Shown here: piece after piece, positions 1 through 8,641 of the stretch | How positions within the stretch are numbered: position 1 is the first letter of the stretch | Layout of the letters: each line of letters begins with the position of its first letter | Assembly: GCA_965217935.1 (NCBI GenBank) | Contig: OZ244581.1 | Coordinates: 4,588,001 to 4,652,000 of the forward strand | Source of the DNA: JBBROS01 sp965217935 | GTDB taxonomy: Bacteria; Pseudomonadota; Alphaproteobacteria; Acetobacterales; Acetobacteraceae | DNA: 64,000 bases | Direction of reading: 5' to 3' | Position numbers and translations under genes: made by a program | Notes under the pieces: model-generated | Databases searched by the model: none | What the model was told of the DNA's origin: nothing | Seen by the model: only the letters and a program-made list of their open reading frames with translations

Positions 1-2638
1 GGATCAGCAGCGTGTTGACCGCCGGCATGTCGAGACCGCTCTCGACGATGTTGGTCGACAGCAGGATGTCGTATTTGCCGTCGCCGAATTCGGTCATGAC
101 CCGTTCGAGCTCGGTCGGCGCCAGGCGGCCGTGCGCCTCGACGATCCGCGCCTCGGGCACGATCGTCCGCAACCGCTCGGACATCTTGCCCATGTCCTCG
201 ATCCGCGGCACCACGCAGAACACCTGGCCGCCGCGGAACCGTTCCCGCTGGATCGCCTCGCGCACCACTACGCTGTCGAACGGGGATATGAATGTCCGCA
301 CCGCGAGGCGGTCCACCGGCGGCGTCGCGATCAGGCTCATCTCCCGCACGCCCGTCAGCGCCAGTTGCAGCGTCCGCGGGATCGGCGTCGCCGTCAGCGT
401 CAGCACGTGTACATCGGCTTTCAGCGCCTTCAGCTTCTCCTTGTGCGACACGCCGAAGTGCTGCTCCTCATCCACGATCAGCAGTTCGAGATTGTCGAAC
501 GCTATGCCCTTCGCCAGCAAGGCATGGGTCCCGATGATCACGTTCACGCTGCCGTCCGCCAGCCCGCGCTTCACCTCCGCCGCGTCCTTGGCCGTGACCA
601 TCCGGCTGAGTTGCGCCACCCGGAGCGGGAAGCCCTGGAATCGCGCCGTGAACGTGCGCGTATGCTGCCGCGCCAGCAGGGTTGTCGGCACCACGACGGC
701 GACCTGCCCGCCGGACATCGCCGCCACGAATGCGGCCCTGAGCGCCACCTCCGTCTTGCCGAACCCGACGTCGCCGCAGATCAGCCGGTCCATGGGTCGC
801 CCGGCCGCCATGTCCTCCAGCACGTCGCCGATCGCCCGCACCTGGTCGTCCGTCTCCGCGAAGGGGAACCGGTCACAGAACTCGTCCCACGCTCCTTCGG
901 GCGGCGCCAGGGTCGCTGCATCGCGCACCCGCCGGGCCGCGGCGGTCCTGATCAGCTCGCCCGCCATGTCGCGGATGCGCTGCTTCATGCGCGCCTTGCG
1001 GCTTTGCCACCCCGCCCCGCCGAGCTTGTCGAGCGCAACGCCTCCGGTTTCGCTTCCGAACCGCGACAGCAGTTCGATGTTCTCAACCGGAAGGTATAGT
1101 TTCTCGTTGCCGTCGTAGATCAGTTGCAGGCAGTCATGCGGCGCCGGGCCAACCCGCAAGGTTTCAAGCCCGGCGTAGCGGCCGATGCCGTAATCCTGAT
1201 GCACGACCAGGTCCCCCTCAGCGATCTCCGTCGCCTCGGCGATGAACTGGTCCGCCCGCTTCTGCCGCCGGGGCGGGCGGCTGATCCGCTCGCCCAGCAG
1301 GTCCTGCTCGGCCACAATGCCGAAGCCGCCGGCGACGAAGCCTCGCTCCAGCCCGAGGGCCACGATCGCCGCCACGTTCAGCGGCAGGTCCTGGACCGCT
1401 TTCCAACTCTCCGCCGGCTCCGCCTTCACCCCGTTCTCGCGCAGCACATGCAGCAGCCGCTCCCTTGCGCCCCGGCTCCAGGCAGCCACGACGGTGCGCC
1501 GCTTCTGCCGCGCCCAGTTGGCCGACTGCTCTTTCAGTTGCTGAAACGCCGTGCCGCTCGCGCCCGCGCCCGCCTTGGTGAACAGGGCGCCCGGACGCCC
1601 GCCGGCCTCGGCGCCCCCTGCCCCGTCCGGCTTGCCATAGGGGCTGAACACGAGCGTCGGGCCGGCCTCCAGCATGGCGTCCCACTCGTCGCGACCGAGG
1701 TAGAGCCGCTCCGGCGGCAGCGGGCGGTATGGCACCTCGCCTTCCCGCGAGGGCATCCGCCGGGCTTCGGCGTGGTCCGCAATCATCTCCAGCCGCGCTT
1801 CGAGCGATTCCTGGGCTTGATTGTCCAGGCTGATGGCGACGCCCGGCAAGTAATCGGTCAAGGTCTCCATGCGTTGATGGAACAGAGGCACCCAGTGCTC
1901 GATGCCCGGGTAGCGGCGCCCGTCCGACACCGCCTGATACGTCGGGTCGTCGGTCGCCTCCTGACCGAACAACTCGCGCCAGCCCTCGCGGAACCGGCCG
2001 ACGCTCTCCTTGTCCAACGGCACTTCCGACACGGGACGCAGGATCAGTTGCTCAACTTTTTTCGTGCTGCGCTGCGACGTGGTGTCGAAGTGCCGCAAGC
2101 TCTCGATCGTGTCCCCGAACAGGTCGAGCCGGACCGGCTCCGCTTCGCCGGCCGGGTAGATGTCGATGATGCCGCCGCGGGCGGCATATTCGCCGGGTTC
2201 CATCACCGTGCCCGCCCGGCTGTATCCGTTCGCCTCCAGAAAGGCCGCGATGTCTTGCGGATCAGCCGTGCCGCCGGCCTGCAAGCTCAACGCCCGCCCG
2301 TCGAAGGCGCTGCGCGGCGGCGCCCGTTGCAGCAGCGCGTTGACTGTCGTCAGCACGAGGCGCGGCTTGGCGCTCTTGTCCAGCAGCTTGGCCAACGTCG
2401 CGATCCGCTCCGAAACCAGTTCCGGATTGGGGCTGACCCGGTCGTAGGGAAGGCAGTCCCAGGCCGGGAAGCGCAGGATCTCGATCTGCGGGGCGAAGAA
2501 CGTCAGGGCCTCAGATAGCCGCTGCATCCGCGCGTCGTCCCGCGTGACGTGCAGCACAGGCCCTTTGTGCTCCGAGCGCCGCCGGGCCAGGAGAAGCGCG
2601 TCGAACCCTTCCGGCGCGCCGTAAACCGTGGCCGTCAT
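1..2638 (-). CDS. mfd: Transcription-repair coupling factor Mfd (C-terminus outside window)
   Basis: Mfd removes RNA polymerase stalled at DNA lesions and recruits UvrA for nucleotide excision repair. The minus-strand frame is open from an ATG at 2638 to the window edge (about 879 codons). It reads as the UvrB-like N-terminal region, then the RNA-polymerase interaction domain (residues YDGNEKLYLPVENIELLSRF), then a superfamily 2 translocase with Walker A GDVGFGKTEVALRAAF, Walker B DEEQHFGV and the TATPIPRTL motif. The remaining translocase motifs and the C-terminal regulatory domain lie beyond position 1. The start overlaps the sdhE stop by 4 bases (ATGA), implying translational coupling. Confidence 0.96.
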   Translation of the reverse strand, partial: MTATVYGAPEGFDALLLARRRSEHKGPVLHVTRDDARMQRLSEALTFFAPQIEILRFPAWDCLPYDRVSPNPELVSERIATLAKLLDKSAKPRLVLTTVNALLQRAPPRSAFDGRALSLQAGGTADPQDIAAFLEANGYSRAGTVMEPGEYAARGGIIDIYPAGEAEPVRLDLFGDTIESLRHFDTTSQRSTKKVEQLILRPVSEVPLDKESVGRFREGWRELFGQEATDDPTYQAVSDGRRYPGIEHWVPLFHQRMETLTDYLPGVAISLDNQAQESLEARLEMIADHAEARRMPSREGEVPYRPLPPERLYLGRDEWDAMLEAGPTLVFSPYGKPDGAGGAEAGGRPGALFTKAGAGASGTAFQQLKEQSANWARQKRRTVVAAWSRGARERLLHVLRENGVKAEPAESWKAVQDLPLNVAAIVALGLERGFVAGGFGIVAEQDLLGERISRPPRRQKRADQFIAEATEIAEGDLVVHQDYGIGRYAGLETLRVGPAPHDCLQLIYDGNEKLYLPVENIELLSRFGSETGGVALDKLGGAGWQSRKARMKQRIRDMAGELIRTAAARRVRDAATLAPPEGAWDEFCDRFPFAETDDQVRAIGDVLEDMAAGRPMDRLICGDVGFGKTEVALRAAFVAAMSGGQVAVVVPTTLLARQHTRTFTARFQGFPLRVAQLSRMVTAKDAAEVKRGLADGSVNVIIGTHALLAKGIAFDNLELLIVDEEQHFGVSHKEKLKALKADVHVLTLTATPIPRTLQLALTGVREMSLIATPPVDRLAVRTFISPFDSVVVREAIQRERFRGGQVFCVVPRIEDMGKMSERLRTIVPEARIVEAHGRLAPTELERVMTEFGDGKYDILLSTNIVESGLDMPAVNTLLI

Positions 2639-2925
2639 CGCATATGCCCTTCGCCAGACTCGGCCGCGGCCCGGATCGCCCGCAGCATCGGCTGATCGTG
2701 CGCTTCAGGGATTGGCGCCCGCCCTGTCAGCCAGTCGGCGAGCAGCGCGTCCGGCAGCTCCATCACCGCCTCGATCGCATCGAGCTCCGCTGCGCTGAAG
2801 CGCTCCAGCCGGGCGCGGACAAAGCCGCCGATCAGAATATCGTTCTCGTATGTGCCGCGATGCGTGGCGCGGAACAGGATGCGGCGGCGGCGCACCGCCT
2901 GGTCGTCTCGGTTTGGCTCAAGCAC
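2635..2925 (-). CDS. sdhE: FAD assembly factor SdhE
   Basis: A 96-residue protein of the SdhE/YgfY (CptB, Sdh5) family, which assists covalent flavinylation of the succinate dehydrogenase flavoprotein. The segment RGTYENDILIGGF corresponds to the family's conserved RG...E region; the rest is the short helical bundle expected for this length. The start is GTG at 2925, with an AGGGACC-like ribosome site about 8 bases upstream. It is co-transcribed with and overlaps mfd, and is divergent from recG. The sdhE-mfd pair beside recG is a common alphaproteobacterial arrangement. Confidence 0.93.
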   Translation of the reverse strand: MLEPNRDDQAVRRRRILFRATHRGTYENDILIGGFVRARLERFSAAELDAIEAVMELPDALLADWLTGRAPIPEAHDQPMLRAIRAAAESGEGHMR

Positions 2926-2996
2926 GCTCTGGTCCCTGGATTGGGTCTGTCATATAGGCCGCAGCTCCGAACCTGTCAGCCCGGCCCCGACGCAAC

Positions 2997-5045
2997 TTGG
3001 ACGACCTGCTCCTCCCGCTTTTCCAACCGATCGTCACGCTAAGTGGCGTGGGCGCGTCGCTGGGCGAAAAGCTGGCCCGCGTTGCCGGCGGAGAGCGCGT
3101 GCTCGACCTGCTGTTCCATCTCCCGGACGCCTACGTCGACCGCCGCAATCGCCCGCGCGTCGCCGATGCCCAGCCTGGCCAGGTTGCCACCCTCGCCGTC
3201 GAGGTCGTCCGCATCGACGCCCCGAGCGCGAAGGGACGGCCGTGGCGGATCAGTTGCCGGGACCCGAGCGGTTTCATCAACCTGGTTTACTTCGCGCGTC
3301 CGCCGCAGATTTTCGCGCCGGGGCAGAACCTTATCGTATCCGGCAAGGTGGACCGGTTCAACGATCGCTCGACCATGCCGAAGCCCGATCACGTGCTCCC
3401 GGCCGACAAAGCCGGGCTTTTGCCGGCGATAGACCCGGTTTGGCCGCTGACGGCCGGCCTGTTTCCCAGTCAGGTCCGGTCCGCCCTGCGCCAGGCCATC
3501 GGCCTCATTCCAGATTTGCCGGAGTGGCATGACCCGGCGCTCGTGAGGCGGGAGGGCTGGCCGGGTTTCCGTGATGCCTTGCGACAAGTGCAACTCCCGG
3601 ACGAACTGCCCGGCAACGCCTGCCGGGCCCGCCTCGCCTACGACGAACTCCTTGCCCATCAGCTCGCGATGGCGGTGGCGCGCACGCTCAAGCGTGGCCG
3701 GCCGGGCCGCTCGACCGAGGGCGACGGGCGGCTCCGCGCCGAGGCTCTCCAGCGTTTCGGCCATACGCCGACCCCCTCGCAAGTCCGCGCCCTGGACGAG
3801 ATCGACCGCGACCTGGCCGCGCCGCACCGGATGCTTCGCCTGCTGCAAGGCGACGTCGGGTCCGGCAAGACGTTCGTCGCCTTGATGGCCATGCTCCGGG
3901 CCGCGGAATCCGGGCGGCAGGCGGCTCTGATGGCGCCGACCGAAGTCCTGGCCAAGCAGCACCACCGCACGCTCTCGGCCCTCTCGCCCGTGCCGGTCGG
4001 CCTGCTGACCGGCTCGGTCAAGGGCCTGGAGCGCCGCCCGGTCCTGCTCGGCCTGGCCAACGGCCGGCTTCCGCTCGTGGTCGGAACCCATGCCTTGTTC
4101 CAGGATGCCGTCGATTACCGGGACCTCGCTTTGGCCGTGATCGACGAGCAGCACCGTTTCGGCGTTGAGCAACGCCTGACGCTGGGCGGCAAGGGGGCGC
4201 ACACGGATACGCTGGTGATGACCGCGACGCCGATCCCGCGGTCCTTATTGCTGGCCCAATGGGGCGAGATGGATGTCAGCCGCCTGACCGACAAGCCCGC
4301 TGGACGGCAGCCGATCCAGACCACCATCCACTCGCTCGCCACGCTGAACGGCGTGGTTGACGGCATCGCCCGTGCGCTCGGCCGCGACGAGCGCGTCTAC
4401 TGGGTTTGCCCTATGGTCAGCGAAAGCGAGCTTACGGATATTGCCGCCGCCGAGGCGCGCTACGCCTTCCTGGCCAAGAGGTTCGGGGGCATCGTCGGTC
4501 TTGCCCACGGCCAGCTTGAGCCATCCGTGCGGGATGCCGCGCTCGCCGGATTTGCCGCCGGCTCAATTCGTCTATTGGTCGCAACGACCGTCATCGAGGT
4601 CGGCGTCGACGTGCCGGAAGCCAGCATCATGGTGATCGAGCACGCCGAGCGCTTTGGCCTGGCCCAATTGCACCAATTGCGCGGCCGCGTCGGGCGCGGC
4701 AGGGCGCGAAGCTATTGCCTGCTGCTTCACGACGACGGCCTGAGCGACACCATGCGGCAGCGTCTCTCGCTGCTGCGGGACACGGATGACGGGTTCACGA
4801 TTGCCGACGAGGATTTCCGCCTTCGCGGCGGCGGCGATCTTCTGGGCAAGCGGCAATCCGGGTCGCCTGCCTATCGGGTTGCCAATCTGGAGCGTGATGA
4901 GAGGCTGTTACGGATCGCCCGCAAGGACGCTATGGCGATGCTTGAACGCGACTGCGAACTGTTGGGCCTGCGCCAGGGCGCAATTGATTTGCTACTACGT
5001 TTGTTCGGACGTGCCGCGGCGTTGCGGACGCTTGAGGCCGGTTGA
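2997..5045 (+). CDS. recG: ATP-dependent DNA helicase RecG
   Basis: RecG reverses stalled replication forks and branch-migrates Holliday junctions. The 682-residue product has the normal length: an N-terminal wedge/OB domain, then an SF2 helicase with Walker A GDVGSGKTFVALMAML, DEQHRFGVEQR as motif II, TATPIPRSL, and the QLRGRVGRG motif near the C-terminus. The only plausible start in register is TTG at 2997, because the wedge domain begins at once (LPLFQPIVTLSGVGASLGEK). It is divergent from sdhE-mfd across about 70 bases that must carry both promoters. Confidence 0.96.
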   Translation: MDDLLLPLFQPIVTLSGVGASLGEKLARVAGGERVLDLLFHLPDAYVDRRNRPRVADAQPGQVATLAVEVVRIDAPSAKGRPWRISCRDPSGFINLVYFARPPQIFAPGQNLIVSGKVDRFNDRSTMPKPDHVLPADKAGLLPAIDPVWPLTAGLFPSQVRSALRQAIGLIPDLPEWHDPALVRREGWPGFRDALRQVQLPDELPGNACRARLAYDELLAHQLAMAVARTLKRGRPGRSTEGDGRLRAEALQRFGHTPTPSQVRALDEIDRDLAAPHRMLRLLQGDVGSGKTFVALMAMLRAAESGRQAALMAPTEVLAKQHHRTLSALSPVPVGLLTGSVKGLERRPVLLGLANGRLPLVVGTHALFQDAVDYRDLALAVIDEQHRFGVEQRLTLGGKGAHTDTLVMTATPIPRSLLLAQWGEMDVSRLTDKPAGRQPIQTTIHSLATLNGVVDGIARALGRDERVYWVCPMVSESELTDIAAAEARYAFLAKRFGGIVGLAHGQLEPSVRDAALAGFAAGSIRLLVATTVIEVGVDVPEASIMVIEHAERFGLAQLHQLRGRVGRGRARSYCLLLHDDGLSDTMRQRLSLLRDTDDGFTIADEDFRLRGGGDLLGKRQSGSPAYRVANLERDERLLRIARKDAMAMLERDCELLGLRQGAIDLLLRLFGRAAALRTLEAG

Positions 5046-5066
5046 CGTTTTCATGGGCGCCTGAGC

Positions 5067-5087
5067 GGGGCCGGTTTACCCGGCCCC
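5067..5087. terminator. GC-rich hairpin between convergent recG and small membrane gene
   Basis: An 8-bp perfect stem (GGGGCCGG / CCGGCCCC) with a 5-base loop lies 21 bases after the recG stop and just beyond the stop of the convergent 24-codon gene. No strong T-run follows on either side, so it may act as a bidirectional transcription barrier or a Rho-assisted terminator. Confidence 0.5.
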
Positions 5088-5093
5088 CCTGGA

Positions 5094-5168
5094 TCAGCGT
5101 AGACCAAAAAAGGACAGGACCGCGATAACGACGACCACTAGGCCTACGATGTAAATGATGTTGTTCAC
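5094..5168 (-). CDS. 24-residue single-pass membrane protein
   Basis: A 25-codon frame starting GTG at 5168 with a good ribosome site (AGCGAGGA about 8 bases upstream) and ending TGA at 5094-5096. The peptide starts MNNIIYIVGLVVVVIAV and ends LSFFGLR: one hydrophobic helix with an arginine at the C-terminus. Tiny proteins with a similar IIYIVGLVV...LSFFGLR pattern are commonly annotated as hypothetical proteins in Alphaproteobacteria (recollection, not searched). It is too short for routine gene calling. The ribosome site, the uninterrupted hydrophobic span and the clean stop support it. Function unknown; membrane location inferred. Confidence 0.75.
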   Translation of the reverse strand: MNNIIYIVGLVVVVIAVLSFFGLR

Positions 5169-5445
5169 GTAACAATTCCTCGCTTGCTGTTCCGACAGGC
5201 CCAAGCTCCCCGTCGATGATCTTGCAACGTTCATTCATCAGCTTGGTTCAGGCCTCTCCTCTTACATGCCCTTCCGATCCCATATCAACCGCGGCGCGAC
5301 TGATTTTTTCGACGCGGCGAACGCGGCCGCGCTCAGGTCGTCCGCTCAATTTCATCGTTGCGGACGCCATGCTGCCGGCAGCACGCAACGGCGTTTCCTG
5401 GTCCGCGCGGCCCGTCCGCAGTTGCCGCAACCGGCGCGAGGCGTA

Positions 5446-6969
5446 TCAGGCCTGCCGCGGCGTGACCCGGGGAAAGCGCGACATGGCCTCGATGTCGTCG
5501 AGCTTCATGTGCGGACGGACGTATTGCTGGCGGGCATCCCGCACGGGCTGGTAGTCCCAGGGCGACAGCGCGCCTTGTCGGAGGGCGCTGGCGACCAGGC
5601 GGCGGCGGCGCTGGCTGGCGAGGACGTCGGCGTGGAGCTGGGGCAGATTCCAGCGCGCGGCGACCTCGGCCCGGAAGTGTTCGGCAAGCGGGGTTTCAGG
5701 GCCGTACGCGAGGTTGCTCAGCTCGCGGGGATCGGCCTTCAGGTCGTAGAGCTGGTCGGGGTCGCCCTCGGCGTGAACGAATTTGTAAGGACCGCGCCGG
5801 ATCATCACCAAGGGCGCGACCACGCCTTCGCCGAAATATTCGCCGAGCGCCTCGTCGTGCCCGGCCTCGCCGTGCAGGTGGGGAAGCAGGCTCCTGCCGT
5901 CGATGGGCGTGGCGTAGGCGGGCTCGCGTCCGTTGCGCGACAGGGCGGCGAGCGTGGGCAGGAGGTCGATGAGGGAGACGGCGTCCGTTACCTGTCGGGA
6001 TGCGAACCGGCCCGGGGCATGGATGATGAGGGGGATGCGGCAGGCCGGTTCGAAGAAGCTCATTTTATACCACAGGCCGCGCTCGCCGAGCATCTCGCCG
6101 TGGTCGGCGAGGACGATGGTGATGGTGTTATCGGCCTGGCCGGTGTCCCGCAGGGTCTGGAGCATGGCGCCGACATGGTCGTCGAAGAAGGAGACGGCGC
6201 CGTAATAGGCGTGCCGGGCGGCCCGGATTTGCGCCTCGGTGACGGGCTCTGCGTCCATGTTGCTGACGTGGCGGAGGCGGAGCGTGTGCGGGTCCTGCGG
6301 CGCTTCGCGGACGGCAGGAAGGTCGATCTCCTCGTCCTTGTAGCGGTTCCAGTAAGGTTCGGGGATGGTGAAGGGATCGTGCGGGTGGGACAGGGACACG
6401 ACCATGCAGAAGGAGCGGCGGTCGGCGCCGCGGACGATGTCGTAGAGTTTCTGCCGGGCGGCGAAGGCGACTTCCTCGTCGAAGTCCATCTGGTTGGTGC
6501 GGACGCAGGGCCCGGCCTGGGTGACGGACTCCATGTTGTGGTACCATTCGGGGCGGATGTCCGGGCGTTCCCAATCGGGGGTCCAGCCGTAGTCGGAGGG
6601 GTAGATGTCGGTGGTGAGGCGTTCCTCGAAGCCGTGCATCTGGTCGGGGCCGCAGAAATGCATCTTGCCGGCCAGGATGGTCCTCATGCCGGCAAGGCGG
6701 AGGTAGTGGGCGAAGGTGGGGAGCTGGGAGGGGAACTCGGCGGCGTTGTCGTAGCCGCCGGTGGCGGACGGGAGGCGGCCGGACATGAAGGCGTAACGCG
6801 AGGGGGCGCAGAGCGGGCTGTTGCAGTAGGCGTTCTGGAAGACGACGGATTGGCGGGCCAGGCGGTCGAGGTGGGGGGTTTTGGCGACGGCGTTGCCGTA
6901 GGCAGGCAGCGCGCCCGCCGTGAGTTGGTCGGCCATGAGGATGAGGATGTTGGGTTCGCTGGCGCTCAC
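5446..6969 (-). CDS. betC: Choline-sulfatase BetC
   Basis: Hydrolyses choline-O-sulfate to choline and sulfate in the cytoplasm. The 507-residue protein has the type I sulfatase fold: metal-binding start NILILMADQ, and the formylglycine signature CAPSRYAFMSGR with the modified cysteine at residue 54. The length matches choline-sulfatases. The GTG start at 6969 overlaps the betA stop by 4 bases, which sets the start; a longer open frame upstream is only a shadow of betA. It is the last gene of the betI-B/betA/betC operon, supplying choline to BetA. Confidence 0.93.
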   Translation of the reverse strand: MSASEPNILILMADQLTAGALPAYGNAVAKTPHLDRLARQSVVFQNAYCNSPLCAPSRYAFMSGRLPSATGGYDNAAEFPSQLPTFAHYLRLAGMRTILAGKMHFCGPDQMHGFEERLTTDIYPSDYGWTPDWERPDIRPEWYHNMESVTQAGPCVRTNQMDFDEEVAFAARQKLYDIVRGADRRSFCMVVSLSHPHDPFTIPEPYWNRYKDEEIDLPAVREAPQDPHTLRLRHVSNMDAEPVTEAQIRAARHAYYGAVSFFDDHVGAMLQTLRDTGQADNTITIVLADHGEMLGERGLWYKMSFFEPACRIPLIIHAPGRFASRQVTDAVSLIDLLPTLAALSRNGREPAYATPIDGRSLLPHLHGEAGHDEALGEYFGEGVVAPLVMIRRGPYKFVHAEGDPDQLYDLKADPRELSNLAYGPETPLAEHFRAEVAARWNLPQLHADVLASQRRRRLVASALRQGALSPWDYQPVRDARQQYVRPHMKLDDIEAMSRFPRVTPRQA

Positions 6970-8639
6970 CGTTGCGCCACCTGCCAGTTGGGGGATGCGT
7001 AAACGGGGGTGTTGGCGGCGGCCAGCGCCCGGCCGCGGATGTGGTCCGCGCCCTTCTCGCCGATCATGATCGTGGGGGCGTTCAGGTTGCCGGTGGTGAT
7101 CGAGGGCATCACGGAGGAGTCGATGACGCGCAGGCCGTCGATGCCGATGACGCGGAGTTCGGAGTCGACGACGGCCATCGGGTCGTCGCGGCGGCCCATC
7201 TTGCAGGTGCAGGAGGGATGGTAGGCGCTCTCGACGTGATCGCGGACGAAGGCGTCGATCTGCCGGTCTGTTTGGACGTGGTCGCCGGGCTGGATTTCCC
7301 GGCCCCGGTAGGGGTCGAAGGCTGCTTGAGCGAAGATCTCGCGGGTGAGGCGCAGGCAGGCGCGCATGTCGGACCAATCGTCTGCGTGGCTCATGTAGTT
7401 GAATTGGATGGCGGGTTTCTCGGCCGGGTCGGCTGAGCGGAGGCGGACCCAGCCCCGGCTCTTGGAGCGCATAGGGCCGACGTGGGCTTGGAAACCGTGG
7501 CCGTCGGCCAGCGAGCGGCCGTCGTACGTGACCGCCAGCGGCAAGAAGTGGTATTGAATATCGGGGTACTCGATGCCGGCCCGGCTGCGGATGAAGCCGC
7601 AGCTTTCGAAGTGGTTGGTGGCGCCCAGGCCGTCGTGGCGGAGGAGCCAGCGGGCGCCGATGGCGGTCTTGGCAACGGGGTTCATCGCGGAATACAGCGT
7701 GATGGGCTGCTTGCACTCGACCTGGAAATAGAACTCCAGGTGATCCTGCAGGTTCTCGCCGACGCCGGCGAGGTGACGGCGGGGCTTGATGCCGTGGGAC
7801 TGGAGCTCTTCGGCCGGCCCGATGCCGGAGAGCTTCAGGAGCTGGGGGGAGTTGATCGGGCCGCCGCAGAGGATGACTTCGCGCCAGGCGCGGGCGGTAT
7901 GCTCGGCGTGGCCTTGGCGGTATTGGACGCCCGTGGCGCGTCCCGCCTCGATGATGACCTTCGTAGCCAGCGCATGGGTGATGACGTTCAGGTTCTTGCG
8001 CGAGAGGACCGGTTTCAAATAGGCGTTGGCCGCGCTCCAGCGGCGGCCGTCGCGGACGGTCATGGCCATGCGGCCGAAGCCTTCCTGCTGGTGGCCGTTG
8101 TAGTCCGGCGTGGCCGGGTAGCCGGCCTGCTTGCCGGCTTTCAGCCAGGCGTGATGAAGCGGGTTCTTCAGGGTGCCGTAGCGGGTGTGCAGCGGGCCGT
8201 CGCTGCCGCGGTACTCGTCGCCGCCTTCGGCGTTGGTCTCGGCGCGGCGGAAGTAGGGCAGGACGTGGCGGTAGGCCCAGCCCCGGGCGCCGTCGTCCTC
8301 CCACTTGTCGAAATCGCGGGGGTTGCCGCGGACGTAGACGAGGCCGTTGATGGAGGAGGAGCCGCCCAGGACCTTGCCGCGAGGAGTATGGAGGCGGCGG
8401 CCGTTGAGGTGGGGCTCGGGCTCGGTTTCGTAGAACCAGTTGTATTTCTTGCGGTTCATCGGGATGGCGAGGGCGCTGGGCATCTGGATGACGACGGAGT
8501 TGTCGGACCCGCCGTATTCCAGCAGCAGGACGGTGGCCTTGCCGTCCTCTGACAGCCGATTGGCCAGCACGCATCCCGCCGAGCCGGCGCCGACGATGAC
8601 GTAGTCGAAATCCTCTTTGATGTCGGGATGGTCACTCAT
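6966..8639 (-). CDS. betA: Choline dehydrogenase BetA
   Basis: FAD-dependent GMC oxidoreductase oxidising choline to betaine aldehyde, membrane-associated in the family. The 557-residue product has the N-terminal dinucleotide-binding motif VIVGAGSAGCVLANRL, the GMC signature around GKVLGGSSSINGLVYVRG, and C-terminal catalytic segments SAYHPSCTCKMG (His) and TTGNLNAPTIMIGEKG (Asn). Start ATG at 8639, only 2 bases after the stop of the upstream betI-betB frame. Translational coupling throughout implies one transcript controlled by the BetI domain. Confidence 0.95.
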   Translation of the reverse strand: MSDHPDIKEDFDYVIVGAGSAGCVLANRLSEDGKATVLLLEYGGSDNSVVIQMPSALAIPMNRKKYNWFYETEPEPHLNGRRLHTPRGKVLGGSSSINGLVYVRGNPRDFDKWEDDGARGWAYRHVLPYFRRAETNAEGGDEYRGSDGPLHTRYGTLKNPLHHAWLKAGKQAGYPATPDYNGHQQEGFGRMAMTVRDGRRWSAANAYLKPVLSRKNLNVITHALATKVIIEAGRATGVQYRQGHAEHTARAWREVILCGGPINSPQLLKLSGIGPAEELQSHGIKPRRHLAGVGENLQDHLEFYFQVECKQPITLYSAMNPVAKTAIGARWLLRHDGLGATNHFESCGFIRSRAGIEYPDIQYHFLPLAVTYDGRSLADGHGFQAHVGPMRSKSRGWVRLRSADPAEKPAIQFNYMSHADDWSDMRACLRLTREIFAQAAFDPYRGREIQPGDHVQTDRQIDAFVRDHVESAYHPSCTCKMGRRDDPMAVVDSELRVIGIDGLRVIDSSVMPSITTGNLNAPTIMIGEKGADHIRGRALAAANTPVYASPNWQVAQR

Positions 8640-8641
8640 CG

